A DNA stretch of 64,000 nucleotides from Nitrospirota bacterium (GTDB taxonomy: Bacteria; Nitrospirota; 9FT-COMBO-42-15; HDB-SIOI813): NCBI GenBank assembly GCA_016212215.1, contig JACRGV010000125.1, forward strand, positions 1 to 64,000, read 5' to 3'. The notes below the pieces were generated by a model. The model was not told where the DNA came from and made no database searches. It was given only the letters and a program-made list of their open reading frames with translations. Of the stretch, positions 37,003 to 45,828 are shown in pieces (position 1 is the stretch's first letter; each line of letters begins with the position of its first letter). Made by a program: the position numbers and the translations under genes.

Positions 37003-37806
37003 ATGGAATTTACGGATGAGCAGGTTAAGAGATATAGCAGGCATATAATCCTTCCGGAGGTTGGTGGGAAGGGGCAGAAGAAGTTACTGCAATCAAAGGT
37101 TTTTATAACCGGAGCCGGCGGACTTGGGTCTCCTGCGGCGCTTTATCTTGCAGCAGCAGGGGTCGGTACACTTGGTATTATTGATAATGATATTGTAGAC
37201 CTCTCGAACCTTCAGAGGCAGATACTTCACTCCACAAAAACACTTAACCGTCCTAAGGTTGATTCAGCAAAGGAGACACTTGAGGCATTAAACCCTGACG
37301 TCAATGTTGTCACATATCAGGAGAGGCTTACCTCAGAGAATATACTGGAAATAATAAAAGATTATGATATTGTGCTTGATGGCTCCGATAATTTCCCTAC
37401 CAGATTTCTTATCAATGATGCGTGTTTCTTTACAGGCAAAACCCTTATATCAGGGAGCATATTCAGGTTTGAAGGGCAGGTGACAACACTTAAGCCACAT
37501 GCAGGGCATCCGTGTTACCGCTGTCTGTATCCTGAGCCGCCGCCACCGGGGCTTGTCCCAAGTTGTCAGGAGGCAGGTGTGCTTGGGGTGCTTGCAGGTA
37601 CAGTCGGCGTGATTCAGGCTACAGAGGCTGTGAAAGAAGTTATAGGCCTGCACAGTTCACTTGCATCACACTTGCTGATATACAGTGCCCTTGACATGAC
37701 TTTCCTAAAGGTAAAAACACAGAAAGATCCCAACTGTCCTTTATGCGGCAAGGAACAGAAGATAACAAAGCTTCTCGACTATGAACAAAGCTGCGTATTA
37801 AGATAG
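37003..37806 (+). CDS. moeB: MoeB/ThiF-type E1 adenylyltransferase, copy B
   Basis: A 267-residue paralogue of copy A at 34080-34880. It keeps the nucleotide loop GAGGLG, IIDNDIVDLSNLQRQILH with the arginine finger, Cys188 in PSCQEAG and the zinc pairs CYRC and CPLC. The two copies diverge most in the middle third (carrier-binding side), so each may serve one of the two carriers in the cluster. The JAMM protease gene begins 10 bases after its stop, which suggests one transcript. Confidence 0.93.
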   Translation: MEFTDEQVKRYSRHIILPEVGGKGQKKLLQSKVFITGAGGLGSPAALYLAAAGVGTLGIIDNDIVDLSNLQRQILHSTKTLNRPKVDSAKETLEALNPDVNVVTYQERLTSENILEIIKDYDIVLDGSDNFPTRFLINDACFFTGKTLISGSIFRFEGQVTTLKPHAGHPCYRCLYPEPPPPGLVPSCQEAGVLGVLAGTVGVIQATEAVKEVIGLHSSLASHLLIYSALDMTFLKVKTQKDPNCPLCGKEQKITKLLDYEQSCVLR

Positions 37807-37816
37807 ATTCACCAAC

Positions 37817-38227
37817 GTGCTGAAAATACCATTAATAATTTATGAAGATATGATTGCACATGCAAAGGAGGATTTTCCTCTTGAATGTTGTGGAATACTT
37901 GGAGGTATAAATAACGAGATAACTAACAACTACAGGATTAAGAATATTGATGAATCTAAGGTAACTTATCTCATGGACCCTAAAGAACAGATAAAGGCCT
38001 TTAAAGAGATGAGAACCAATGAAATTGAAATAACAGCAATATACCATTCTCACCCTAACCACCCGGCATATCCGTCTCAGACTGATGTAAGACTCGCCTA
38101 CTATCCTGAGGCAGTATACATAATAATCTCTATAAATGATAATAAAGAAATAGAGATGCACGGTTTCAGGATCCTTGAGGGAAATATCACAGAAGAAGAA
38201 ATTGATATAATCAAAGAATCGATGTGA
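37817..38227 (+). CDS. JAMM/Mov34 metalloprotease (Mec/QbsD-like)
   Basis: A 136-residue zinc isopeptidase of the bacterial JAMM group. All metal and catalytic residues are present: Glu23 in PLECCGILGG, then His77-x-His79-x7-Ser87-x2-Asp90 in YHSHPNHPAYPSQTD. Known relatives either free cysteine from CysO-Cys (Mec) or trim residues after the GG of sulfur carriers (QbsD, HcyD). Both carriers of this cluster have such residues, so trimming is a strong prediction; release of amino-acid adducts may be a second role. The start is GTG 37817, 10 bases after the E1 gene. Confidence 0.93.
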   Translation: MLKIPLIIYEDMIAHAKEDFPLECCGILGGINNEITNNYRIKNIDESKVTYLMDPKEQIKAFKEMRTNEIEITAIYHSHPNHPAYPSQTDVRLAYYPEAVYIIISINDNKEIEMHGFRILEGNITEEEIDIIKESM

Positions 38228-38260
38228 GCTGTCGGCTCATAAAGGATGATGAAAATAATA

Positions 38261-38408
38261 CCCCCTCACCGTGCCCCCTTCCTGCCTCCCCCCGCAAAGG
38301 AGTGGGGGGAGGAATTTGGTAGGAATTTAATTGCAGCTCTCCCGCCAGGGGAGAGGGTACATAGCTTTATCCCCCCTCCCTTGACGGGAGTGGGTTAGGG
38401 GGAGGGTT
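38261..38408 (+). repeat. Divergent G/C-rich palindromic element (copy 24)
   Basis: Degenerate copy (CCCCCTCACCGTGCCCCCTT, CCCCCGCAAAGGAGTGGGGGG, CTCTCCCGCCAGGGGAGAG, CCTCCCTTGACGGGAGTGG). It is the last member of the family in the window; no copy is seen from 38409 to 64000. Confidence 0.75.
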
Positions 38409-38425
38409 AGCTGTGGTTTTAGATT

Positions 38426-38662
38426 ATGGTTAAACGGTCATTTTATTTTGTCGGCGGAATAGTTTTTATATTTTTAGGAATAATAGGGTTTTTACTCCCG
38501 ATTATCCCTGGTTTTATACCTTTTATTATTGGAGTGGTTATGCTTTCAAGATCAAGTAAGACCATCAGGGGGTACATGCTGAGAATAAAAGCAAGATATC
38601 CAAAACAGTTTGAGAAGATGCATGAACTGAGGGAGAAGATGGGAAGGCATAGATTTAAATAG
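38426..38662 (+). CDS. Small membrane protein with PIIPGFIPF motif
   Basis: A 78-residue protein with two hydrophobic segments (about 5-23 and 29-43) joined by LPIIPGFIPF, then a basic cytoplasmic tail (MLRIKARYPKQFEKMHELREKMGRHRFK). The pattern resembles small DUF454/PGPGW-type membrane proteins of unknown function. The start lies shortly after a palindromic element, and no strong ribosome site is visible. It is monocistronic. Confidence 0.7.
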   Translation: MVKRSFYFVGGIVFIFLGIIGFLLPIIPGFIPFIIGVVMLSRSSKTIRGYMLRIKARYPKQFEKMHELREKMGRHRFK

Positions 38663-38663
38663 G

Positions 38664-38722
38664 CAGAAGTAAGAAGCAAGAGGCAAGAAGTTAGATGCAA
38701 GAGGCAAGAAGCAAGAAAGAAA
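38664..38722 (+). repeat. GAAGTAAGAAGCAAGAGGCAAG tract
   Basis: Imperfect repeats of GAAG(T/C)AAGA(A/G)GCAAGA between the small membrane protein gene and the MITE-like element. This is the same low-complexity family as inside cheR. Confidence 0.65.
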
Positions 38723-38736
38723 AAAACAACAACTAG

Positions 38737-38868
38737 AGGCTCTTGCAAAAGTCTCTGTCATCCCCGAAATCCTTTATCGGGGATATGTTTACTATTAAAA
38801 AAATAATAGATTCCCGCTAAAAACATGCGGGAATGACAGCATTTTGGGACTTTTGCAAGAACCTCACT
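38737..38868. repeat. MITE-like element upstream of typA
   Basis: A 132-bp element with terminal inverted repeats (AGGCTCTTGCAAAAGTC and GACTTTTGCAAGAACCT). It carries two internal hairpins (TCATCCCCGAAATCCTTTATC GGGGATA and ATTCCCGC...GCGGGAAT). It has no coding capacity and ends 22 bases before the typA start codon. Confidence 0.8.
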
Positions 38869-38890
38869 AAAGAAAAGGCGGGATTAAATT

Positions 38891-40693
38891 ATGGAAAATG
38901 GATTAAGGAATATAGCAATAATTGCCCATGTTGACCATGGTAAGACTACACTTGTTGATGCAATGCTTAGGCAGACCGGGACATTCAGGGCCAACGAGAA
39001 GGTTCAGGAGAGGGTGATGGATAATATTGACCTTGAGCAGGAAAAGGGTATCACTATTATGGCAAAGAATACTGCCATAGATTACAAGGGGGTCAAGATA
39101 AATATCGTTGATACCCCCGGACATGCAGACTTTGGAGGAGAGGTTGAGAGGACCATGAAGATGGTGGATGGAGTTCTGTTGCTGGTAGATGCATCAGAAG
39201 GCCCGCTTCCACAGACAAGGTTTGTCTTGAAAAAGGCACTTGAGCTGGGACTCCCTCCGGTGCTTGTTATAAACAAGATTGACCGCTCTGATGCAAGGAT
39301 TCAGGAGGTGCTGAATGAGGTTTATGACCTGTTCATTGACCTTGATGCCACAGAGGAACAGCTTGACTTTCCTGTTGTCTATACCAATGCTAAGAAGGGG
39401 ATTGCGAAGCTTGACCTTAATGATGATGCAAGTGATCTGATACCCCTATTTGACCTTATCCTGAAGGTAATTCCTCCACCAACCGGAGATCCGGAGGGGA
39501 CACTGCAGATACTCGTAACAAATATTGACTATAGCGATTATGTGGGCAGGCTTGCAATAGGCAGGATATTTTCAGGGAGTGTTAAAGTAGGTGACCAGGT
39601 AGCAATGATTAGCCATGACGGGAAGAAGACACCAACAAAGATAACAACCCTCTATACATTTAAAGGACTTGAAAGGATAGACACAAAGAGTGCATATCTT
39701 GGAGATATTATCGCACTTGCAGGGATTGAAGGGATAAATATAGGGGATACTATTACTGACATTGAAAATCCCAAACCTCTGCCGAGGATCAAGGTAGATG
39801 AGCCGACAATATCAATGGTCTTTTCCATAAACACATCACCATTTGCAGGAAAAGAAGGTAAGTTTGTTACATCAAGACATTTAAGGGAGAGGCTTGAGAA
39901 GGAACTCCTTTATAATGTTTCCATTAAAGTTGATTTCGGCAGCACTGATTCCTTTAAGGTTATGGGGCGAGGTGAGTTACAGCTTGCAATACTTATAGAG
40001 ATGATGCGGCGTGAAGGGTATGAGATGTCAATCTCGATGCCTGAAACTATAACCAAAGAGATAGATGGCGTTTTACATGAACCTATGGAGCATCTTGTGA
40101 TAGATGTACCGGAGGATTTTGTTGGAGTAGTAACACAGCAGATCGGCATCAGAAAGGGTAAGATGCAGAAGATGCAGAATAATGGACATGGCAGGGTCAG
40201 GCTTGAATACAGGATACCATCAAGGGGTTTAATCGGCTTCAGGTCGGAATTTCTGACTGACACACGAGGTACCGGACTTCTGAATCATCTGTTTGACGGA
40301 TATGAACCTTGGTGCGGACAAATAGCAACACGTAAGACAGGTGCCCTTATCTCAGACAGGACAGGCAGCACCACTGCTTATGCACTATTTCATTTACAAC
40401 CAAGGGGAACACTATTTGTAAGGGAAAGTACCCCGGTTTATGAGGGGATGATCGTCGGTGAAAACTCAAGGGATAATGACCTGGATGTTAATGTAGTAAG
40501 GGAAAAGAAACAGACAAACATGCGTGCATCAGGTTCAGACGAGGCATTGCAGTTAGTACCGCCAAGACTAATGACCCTTGAACAGTCCTTAGAGTGCATC
40601 AAAGAGGATGAACTGGTTGAGGTAACACCTAAGTCCATCAGAATCAGGAAAAGGATTCTGGAAGCGAATAAAAGGCCGAAGGCAAGGGTTTAG
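38891..40693 (+). CDS. typA: TypA/BipA ribosome-associated GTPase
   Basis: A 600-residue translational GTPase of the EF-G family that acts on the ribosome under stress and in assembly. G motifs are visible: [11 protein letters not shown] (G1), GITI (G2), [14 protein letters not shown] (G3) and NKIDRSDAR (G4). Domain II follows, then the TypA-specific C-terminal part with [45 protein letters not shown]. Full length for the family. It stands between two MITE-like elements and probably has its own promoter in or before the upstream copy. Confidence 0.98.
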   Translation: MENGLRNIAIIAHVDHGKTTLVDAMLRQTGTFRANEKVQERVMDNIDLEQEKGITIMAKNTAIDYKGVKINIVDTPGHADFGGEVERTMKMVDGVLLLVDASEGPLPQTRFVLKKALELGLPPVLVINKIDRSDARIQEVLNEVYDLFIDLDATEEQLDFPVVYTNAKKGIAKLDLNDDASDLIPLFDLILKVIPPPTGDPEGTLQILVTNIDYSDYVGRLAIGRIFSGSVKVGDQVAMISHDGKKTPTKITTLYTFKGLERIDTKSAYLGDIIALAGIEGINIGDTITDIENPKPLPRIKVDEPTISMVFSINTSPFAGKEGKFVTSRHLRERLEKELLYNVSIKVDFGSTDSFKVMGRGELQLAILIEMMRREGYEMSISMPETITKEIDGVLHEPMEHLVIDVPEDFVGVVTQQIGIRKGKMQKMQNNGHGRVRLEYRIPSRGLIGFRSEFLTDTRGTGLLNHLFDGYEPWCGQIATRKTGALISDRTGSTTAYALFHLQPRGTLFVRESTPVYEGMIVGENSRDNDLDVNVVREKKQTNMRASGSDEALQLVPPRLMTLEQSLECIKEDELVEVTPKSIRIRKRILEANKRPKARV

Positions 40694-40773
40694 GCATAGG
40701 TAAGAGGATTGTAGAGTAAGAAGTAAGATGATTGATAGATGCAAGAAGCAAAAGATTGCCTACGAAACACTAC

Positions 40774-40928
40774 AGGCTCTTGCAATAGAGCCCAAAATGC
40801 TGTCATTCCCGCATGTTTTAAGCGGGAAGTTTTGTTTTATAACAAAAAATCATATCTGTATGTCCCCGAATGCATCTATCGGGGATAGAAGATTTCGGGG
40901 ACATACAGACTTTCGCAAGAACCTCACT
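40774..40928. repeat. MITE-like element downstream of typA
   Basis: A 155-bp relative of the 38737 copy. The outer ends AGGCTCTTGCAA and GCAAGAACCTCACT match in the same orientation, while the inner hairpins are in the opposite order (CATTCCCGC... first, CCCCGAATGCATC... second). A short open frame across it is considered chance. Confidence 0.75.
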
Positions 40929-41001
40929 AAATAAACTTAACATAATATACATTATCAGACGTTACATAAATTAAATCTATTAGATTTTACCACGAAGGCC
41001 A

Positions 41002-41057
41002 GTGACAAAAAAATGTTAAAATTTAATTTAATATTAACAGGTTTTTGTCACTTTTTT
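41002..41057 (+). terminator. Long hairpin with T run
   Basis: GTGACAAAAA pairs with TTTTTGTCAC, and inside it TGTTAA pairs with TTAACA. T6 follows directly. It could end transcripts from typA. The rest of the 40932-41252 gap is A/T-rich and otherwise shows only a candidate promoter. Confidence 0.5.
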
Positions 41058-41156
41058 AAAAATTACATCCCCAAATTAACAGATGAATTCTTTATTATTC
41101 CTCTTAGTTAAATGTCATAACTATATGATTTATCGGTCTATTACGACATTTTAAAG

Positions 41157-41185
41157 TTGTCAAACAACTCTAATCATCCTTTAAT
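41157..41185 (+). promoter_or_regulatory. Candidate sigma-70 promoter
   Basis: TTGTCA, a 17-base spacer and TTTAAT (with TAATAT overlapping) lie about 70 bases before the zinc-ribbon gene. The -35 box matches at five of six positions. Confidence 0.4.
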
Positions 41186-41252
41186 AATATATATGGTACT
41201 ATCTTTGCATTAACTATAAATAATCGGTTAATTAAGAAAGGGGAAACAACAA

Positions 41253-41426
41253 ATGCATTGTCCCAAATGTGGCGGGTTCATGACAAACGAAAGGCTTACA
41301 GATTACTCTCTGGTATTCTACGCATGGCGTTGTATCAATTGTGGCACAATTGTTGACAACACCATATTACAAAACAAGAAGTCACCAACTTTTATGAATG
41401 GCTTGTTTAATTCGATGAAGATTTAA
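41253..41426 (+). CDS. 57-residue zinc-ribbon protein
   Basis: A short gene with a clear ribosome site (AAAGGGG) before ATG 41253. It encodes MHCPKCGGFMTNERLTDYSL, then WRCINCGTIVDN, then a short tail. Two CxxC knuckles 20 residues apart form a complete zinc ribbon. I do not recognise a specific function; small stand-alone zinc ribbons can act in transcription or as RNA or protein adaptors. A candidate promoter upstream and a separate A/T-rich gap downstream suggest it is a single-gene unit. Confidence 0.72.
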   Translation: MHCPKCGGFMTNERLTDYSLVFYAWRCINCGTIVDNTILQNKKSPTFMNGLFNSMKI

Positions 41427-41552
41427 GTAATTAAGAATATAAGGTTTATCCCATCCGCTTGGCCAAAATACTCACCCTTGTCTTTATCACCACTTGATTT
41501 TCTATTTTATATATCATAAAGTTCCTATATTTTACTGAAAGGTAAAATATGT

Positions 41553-42128
41553 ATGTTAAGGATTATTGGCGGTAAATTAAAGGGTAAGTTGCTCAATGTC
41601 CCCAACGGGAACAGAATACGTCCTACATCAGATAAAGTAAGAGAATCCTTATTTAATATTTTAGATACTGATATAATTACAGGCTCACGCTTCCTTGATT
41701 TATTTGCCGGAAGCGGTGCAGTGGGTATTGAGGCATTAAGCAGAGGCGCTCAATTTGTCACGTTTGTAGAATCAGATATAAAACATATTAAAATACTCAG
41801 AGAAAATCTGAATACCTGTAATTTATTTCAGCAATCAGAGGTTATATCAAGTGACATATACAAATTAATCGAATCTCTTTCATTTAAAGAACGGCCATTT
41901 GATGTCGTCTTTGCAGACCCGCCATACAATATCTCTAATATAGATATTCTCTTGCAGAAAATTACCACAAATGTTAATATTCCTGATTACGGTGTTTTGG
42001 TAATTGAACATTCTTCCAGAATATTATTAGCAGGAACTATGAAAGAGTTTAATAAATACCGTGACTATAAATATGGAGACACTACTTTAACTGTTTATAG
42101 AAAAGTGTTTGGAAAGTTAGAGATTTAA
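41553..42128 (+). CDS. rsmD: 16S rRNA (guanine-N2)-methyltransferase RsmD
   Basis: A 191-residue SAM-dependent enzyme that methylates G966 of 16S rRNA. It shows the N-terminal RIIGGKLKGKLLNVPNGNRIRPTSDKVRESLFNIL signature of RsmD, SAM motif FLDLFAGSGAVGIEALSRGA and the catalytic motif ADPPYN. Length is normal. The stop shares one base with the coaD start (TAATG); the rsmD-coaD pair is a common bacterial arrangement. Confidence 0.97.
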   Translation: MLRIIGGKLKGKLLNVPNGNRIRPTSDKVRESLFNILDTDIITGSRFLDLFAGSGAVGIEALSRGAQFVTFVESDIKHIKILRENLNTCNLFQQSEVISSDIYKLIESLSFKERPFDVVFADPPYNISNIDILLQKITTNVNIPDYGVLVIEHSSRILLAGTMKEFNKYRDYKYGDTTLTVYRKVFGKLEI

Positions 42129-42610
42129 TGACAGTAACAGCAATATATCCAGGTACATTTGACCCTATTACAAATGGTCATATAGATATTATTATCAGGA
42201 GTCTGAAGTCTTTTGATCATATTATAGTCGGCATAGGACCTAACCCAAAAAAGACCACGTTGTTTTCACTTGAAGAAAGAATTTCAATGGTAAAAGAATG
42301 TTTAGGCTCTACTCCAAATGTCAGTGTTAAAACCTTTGATGGACTTCTGGTTGATTTTGCCAAAAAGCAGAATGCAACTGTAATTATAAGAGGACTAAGG
42401 GCTATATCCGATTTTGAATACGAATTCCAGATGGCACTCATGAATAGAAAGCTTGATTCTGATATAGAAACAGTGTTCTTGATGCCGAGTGAAGAATATT
42501 CATATCTTACATCAAGCATTATAAAGGTTGTTGCCAGTTTTGGAGGAGATATATCCTCATTAGTTCCAAGTGTTGCAAATGATATGTTAAAGTTAAAGTT
42601 CAAGAAATAA
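42128..42610 (+). CDS. coaD: Phosphopantetheine adenylyltransferase CoaD
   Basis: A 160-residue nucleotidyltransferase for the fourth step of coenzyme A synthesis (4'-phosphopantetheine plus ATP to dephospho-CoA). The ATP motif GTFDPITNGH (HxGH-type, TNGH) and the later VIIRGLRAISDFEYEFQMALMNRKL and YSYLTSSIIKVVASFGGDIS segments are typical. It is translationally coupled to rsmD. Confidence 0.98.
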   Translation: MTVTAIYPGTFDPITNGHIDIIIRSLKSFDHIIVGIGPNPKKTTLFSLEERISMVKECLGSTPNVSVKTFDGLLVDFAKKQNATVIIRGLRAISDFEYEFQMALMNRKLDSDIETVFLMPSEEYSYLTSSIIKVVASFGGDISSLVPSVANDMLKLKFKK

Positions 42611-42622
42611 GGAGTGAAAATA

Positions 42623-43819
42623 ATGTCTCTTGCTAAACGTGTTTCAATGATTAAGCCCTCCCCTACCCTTTCATTAGAGGCAAAGGCAAAGGCTATGAAG
42701 AAAGATGGTATTGATGTTATAAGTTTCAGCGCCGGTGAACCTGATTTTGATACACCGGATGGGGTTAAAGAATCTGCCATTTTATCAATAAAAGAGGGTT
42801 TTACAAAATATACGCCTTCTTCAGGTATTGAGGAATTAAGGCAGGCTGTTGCCGACAAACTTTCAAAAGAGCATGGCCTCATATATAAATCAAAGGATAT
42901 CCTTATTTCCTGCGGTGCAAAGCACAGTCTTTATAACATCGCAATGGCCCTGTTTGAAGAAGGTGATGAAGTAATAATTCCGGCGCCTTACTGGGTTACC
43001 TATCCTGAGCAGGTTTTATTGAGCGGTGCAAAACCGGTGATTGTTGATACACTTGAGGAAGATGAATTCTTACTTAAACCTGAAGTGCTTGAGTCTGCGG
43101 TAACTTCAAGAACTAAGGCTTTGATACTCAATACACCCTCTAATCCGGTTGGATCGGCTTATGACCTTCCTCATTTGGAAAAGATTGCCGAGATTGCAGT
43201 CAGAAATAACTTTTATGTTATTTCTGATGAAATTTATAACGAAATTGTTTATGATGGCTTTAAGCAGGTAAGTATTGCTTCCTTAAATAAGAATATCTTT
43301 GACCTAACAATAATAGTAAATGGAGTCTCCAAGTCTTATGCCATGACAGGCTGGCGAATAGGGTATGCGGCAGGTCCAACATATATCATAGAGGCCATGG
43401 GGAACTTGCAAAGCCAAAGCACATCAAACCCTGCTTCGATTTCCCAGAAGGCTGCTGTTGAGGCGATCAGCGGCAGGTCTGCGGACTTTGTTAAAATGAT
43501 GGTTGAAAGATTTGACCGCCGCCGTCATTACATTTTTGACAGATTAATGAAGATAGAAGGTATTACATGCATAATGCCTAAAGGTTCTTTTTATGTTTTT
43601 CCTGATGTAAAAGGAATTCTTGGAAAAAGATTTGGGGATATTTTGATAGATTCAACAGTCAAGTTATCAGAATATTTGTTAAATGAGGCAAGGGTTGCCG
43701 CTGTTCCCGGTGAGGCATTCGGTGCCCCTGGTTATATGAGGCTTTCTTTTGCATCGTCTATGGAAAACATTGAAAAAGGTATGGACAGGATAGAAACAGC
43801 ATTAAAGAATCTGAAATAA
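42623..43819 (+). CDS. Class I/II aspartate aminotransferase
   Basis: A 398-residue PLP aminotransferase of the aspartate (Igamma) group. It has SFSAGEPDFDTP at the N-terminus, NTPSNPVGSAYD, and the PLP lysine in NGVSKSYAMTGWRIGY, with the substrate arginine near YMRLSFASS. It transfers amino groups between aspartate and 2-oxoglutarate; related members also accept prephenate. ATG 42623 is preferred over GTG 42614 since AAGGAG lies 8 bases upstream of it. It follows coaD by 12 bases. Confidence 0.94.
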   Translation: MSLAKRVSMIKPSPTLSLEAKAKAMKKDGIDVISFSAGEPDFDTPDGVKESAILSIKEGFTKYTPSSGIEELRQAVADKLSKEHGLIYKSKDILISCGAKHSLYNIAMALFEEGDEVIIPAPYWVTYPEQVLLSGAKPVIVDTLEEDEFLLKPEVLESAVTSRTKALILNTPSNPVGSAYDLPHLEKIAEIAVRNNFYVISDEIYNEIVYDGFKQVSIASLNKNIFDLTIIVNGVSKSYAMTGWRIGYAAGPTYIIEAMGNLQSQSTSNPASISQKAAVEAISGRSADFVKMMVERFDRRRHYIFDRLMKIEGITCIMPKGSFYVFPDVKGILGKRFGDILIDSTVKLSEYLLNEARVAAVPGEAFGAPGYMRLSFASSMENIEKGMDRIETALKNLK

Positions 43820-43866
43820 TCCATATCAACTTTAACAATAAAATTAAAAAGGAGGTGTTTTAACCA

Positions 43867-44070
43867 GTGCCCATCTATGAATACAAATGCGATGAATGCG
43901 GACATATATTTGAAGCAATCCAGAAGGTCAGTGACCCGCCGATTACCAAGTGCCCAAAGTGTTCCGGTGCAACAAACAAAATAATTTCAGCGGCCGGACT
44001 CCAGTTTAAAGGAAGCGGTTGGTATATTACTGACTACTCAAATAAAGGGAAAGCCAAAGACGAGAAATAG
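43867..44070 (+). CDS. FmdB-family zinc-ribbon protein
   Basis: A 67-residue protein with the FmdB/CxxC-CxxC-SSSS regulator pattern: MPIYEYKCDECGHIFEAIQKVSDPPITKCPKCSG, followed by KIISAAGLQFKGSGWYITDY. The two CxxC pairs bind zinc. The start is GTG 43867 with AAAGGAGGTG upstream. The function of these small proteins is not firmly known. Confidence 0.9.
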   Translation: MPIYEYKCDECGHIFEAIQKVSDPPITKCPKCSGATNKIISAAGLQFKGSGWYITDYSNKGKAKDEK

Positions 44071-44098
44071 TGCTAACGTTTAACAAAAATCTGTAGGC

Positions 44099-44887
44099 TT
44101 ATTTAAAATCCCTTTTTTGAAATATTATACCGGCCAGTAAAAGCAGGCAGGCAATATAAAGCAATCCATATATAGTAACAAAAGTAATATAAGAAAGAGG
44201 GATATGTAATCCATAAACTACACGGCCCTTTATATTGAAATTGTCGAGATTAGGAAGAAGGTAATATATAAAATTTGTCACTGTTTTAGTAGGAATATTT
44301 GCGGCCTTATCACCTAAAAGTTTTATGTCCTCTGTAAGATGACCAACTACATAAGCGGCTAAAGTAAAGATTGCACTTAACGTAGAGGAGCTTGAGAATG
44401 TTGAAAATAGTATTGCAATTGCAGTCATAACCATAAACTCTATTAATATCAGGTAGATAGCCTTCCAAATATCAACGTTTACATTTCTAACGCCATGACC
44501 CCACAGATATTCATTTAACATAAGTGCAAGGTAAAGACCAATTCCCATAATAATAGTATTTACAGTAACCGTTATCAGTAAGCCTATGTATTTGCCCGCA
44601 AGAAATTGATAACGAGGGACAGGTTTTGCAATGATGGTGAAGATTGTCCTCTTCTCAATCTCCTTACTAATCAGCCCAATACCAAGAAATACAGAGATCA
44701 GTAATCCAAAGACATTTATACTTGCAAGACCCAGATCAATGATAATTTTTGAGCGATCTCCAACTGTTAAAGTCGCAAATAGAAGAGATAGACTTATTAA
44801 AAGCAGTGCAAAGAATAGGAGATTATAGAGAATCTTATCCCTTATTGCCTCTTTGAATGTATTTATAGCTATTACAATGATGTTCAA
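44099..44887 (-). CDS. ABC-2 type transporter permease (PilI-like position)
   Basis: A 262-residue membrane protein with about six hydrophobic segments, starting MNIIVIAINTFKEAIRDKILYNLLFFALLLISLSLLFATLTVGD, the usual start of ABC-2 permeases. Its gene overlaps the ATPase gene by 4 bases. In the order pilin, pilin, TPR protein, ABC ATPase, permease, it takes the place of PilI in the myxobacterial pilA-pilG-pilH-pilI group, which is needed for pilus assembly. The substrate is unknown, so the pilus role is a context-based inference. Confidence 0.88.
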   Translation of the reverse strand: MNIIVIAINTFKEAIRDKILYNLLFFALLLISLSLLFATLTVGDRSKIIIDLGLASINVFGLLISVFLGIGLISKEIEKRTIFTIIAKPVPRYQFLAGKYIGLLITVTVNTIIMGIGLYLALMLNEYLWGHGVRNVNVDIWKAIYLILIEFMVMTAIAILFSTFSSSSTLSAIFTLAAYVVGHLTEDIKLLGDKAANIPTKTVTNFIYYLLPNLDNFNIKGRVVYGLHIPLSYITFVTIYGLLYIACLLLLAGIIFQKRDFK

Positions 44888-45819
44888 GAAGAAATTACTC
44901 CAGTCTTTTTAATAAATAGTTCTTCTAAGGTCTCGCGATGAGGTATTACTGATACTACTCTACCCTTTCCTGCTAATATTAATTTCAATACGATTTCAAG
45001 GGAGAGTTCATCCTGAACTTTGATTGATATCCTGTCATAGCTCTCATAAATAGATATCCCTGTCTGAGATATAGAAGTCAATTCTTCTTTAGTTATACCA
45101 CTTGCAATGACCTCAATATGTTTAACCTTTGTATCAATAATGTTGTCTAATCTTCCAACATTTACAAGCTCTCCATTGATCAGGATGCCGACACGATCGC
45201 AAATAAGTTCAACATCAGGGATTATATGTGTACTGAAGAATATAGTTTTCCCTTCTTCTTTCAATTTTAAAATCAGTTCACGTATCTCTTTTCTTCCAAT
45301 AGGGTCAAGACCTGACATAGGTTCATCTAATACAACCAAATCCGGATGATTCATGATAGCCTGTGCAATACCGATTCTTTGAAGCATTCCTTTTGAGAAT
45401 TTTCGTAACTGCAGACCCTTTGCTTTTTCAAGCCCTACTGTGGAAAGTAGTGAAGGAATAATATCCCTAAGAGAATCTTTATGAATTCCTGACAATTGAC
45501 CATAAAACTTTAAGAACTCTTCTGAAGTCAAATAGTCATAAAAATAAGGTTGTTCAGGAAGGAAGCCAATCCGCCTTTTAACTTCTACATTACCCAATTC
45601 CTTATCTAACAGCCATGCCTTACCGCTTGTTGGGTAAATCAACCCCATGAGTATTTTTATGGTAGTAGTTTTTCCAGCCCCATTCGGGCCAAGAAAACCA
45701 AAAATTTCTTTGCTATTAACCTCAAGATTCAGGTTTCTTATCGCAGTAATTTTTCTGCCCATGAAACCGGTCTTAAAGACTTTTGTAAGTCCTTCAGTCT
45801 TTATAATAGTTCTTATCAT
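44884..45819 (-). CDS. ABC transporter ATP-binding protein (PilH-like position)
   Basis: A 311-residue ABC ATPase. Walker A GPNGAGKTTTIK (about 42-53), signature LRKFSKGMLQRIGIAQA, Walker B LVVLDEP and the H-loop STHI are all intact. The C-terminal 80 residues form the extra domain common in ABC-2 exporters. It pairs with the permease gene that overlaps it by 4 bases. Its position after two pilins and a TPR gene resembles pilH of Myxococcus. Confidence 0.93.
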   Translation of the reverse strand: MIRTIIKTEGLTKVFKTGFMGRKITAIRNLNLEVNSKEIFGFLGPNGAGKTTTIKILMGLIYPTSGKAWLLDKELGNVEVKRRIGFLPEQPYFYDYLTSEEFLKFYGQLSGIHKDSLRDIIPSLLSTVGLEKAKGLQLRKFSKGMLQRIGIAQAIMNHPDLVVLDEPMSGLDPIGRKEIRELILKLKEEGKTIFFSTHIIPDVELICDRVGILINGELVNVGRLDNIIDTKVKHIEVIASGITKEELTSISQTGISIYESYDRISIKVQDELSLEIVLKLILAGKGRVVSVIPHRETLEELFIKKTGVISS

Positions 45820-45828
45820 TTTTACTCT

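Noticed and set aside
40728-40934. Open frame of 68 codons downstream of typA
   Set aside because: It runs through the low-complexity tract and the MITE-like element, has no ribosome site and no protein-like composition.
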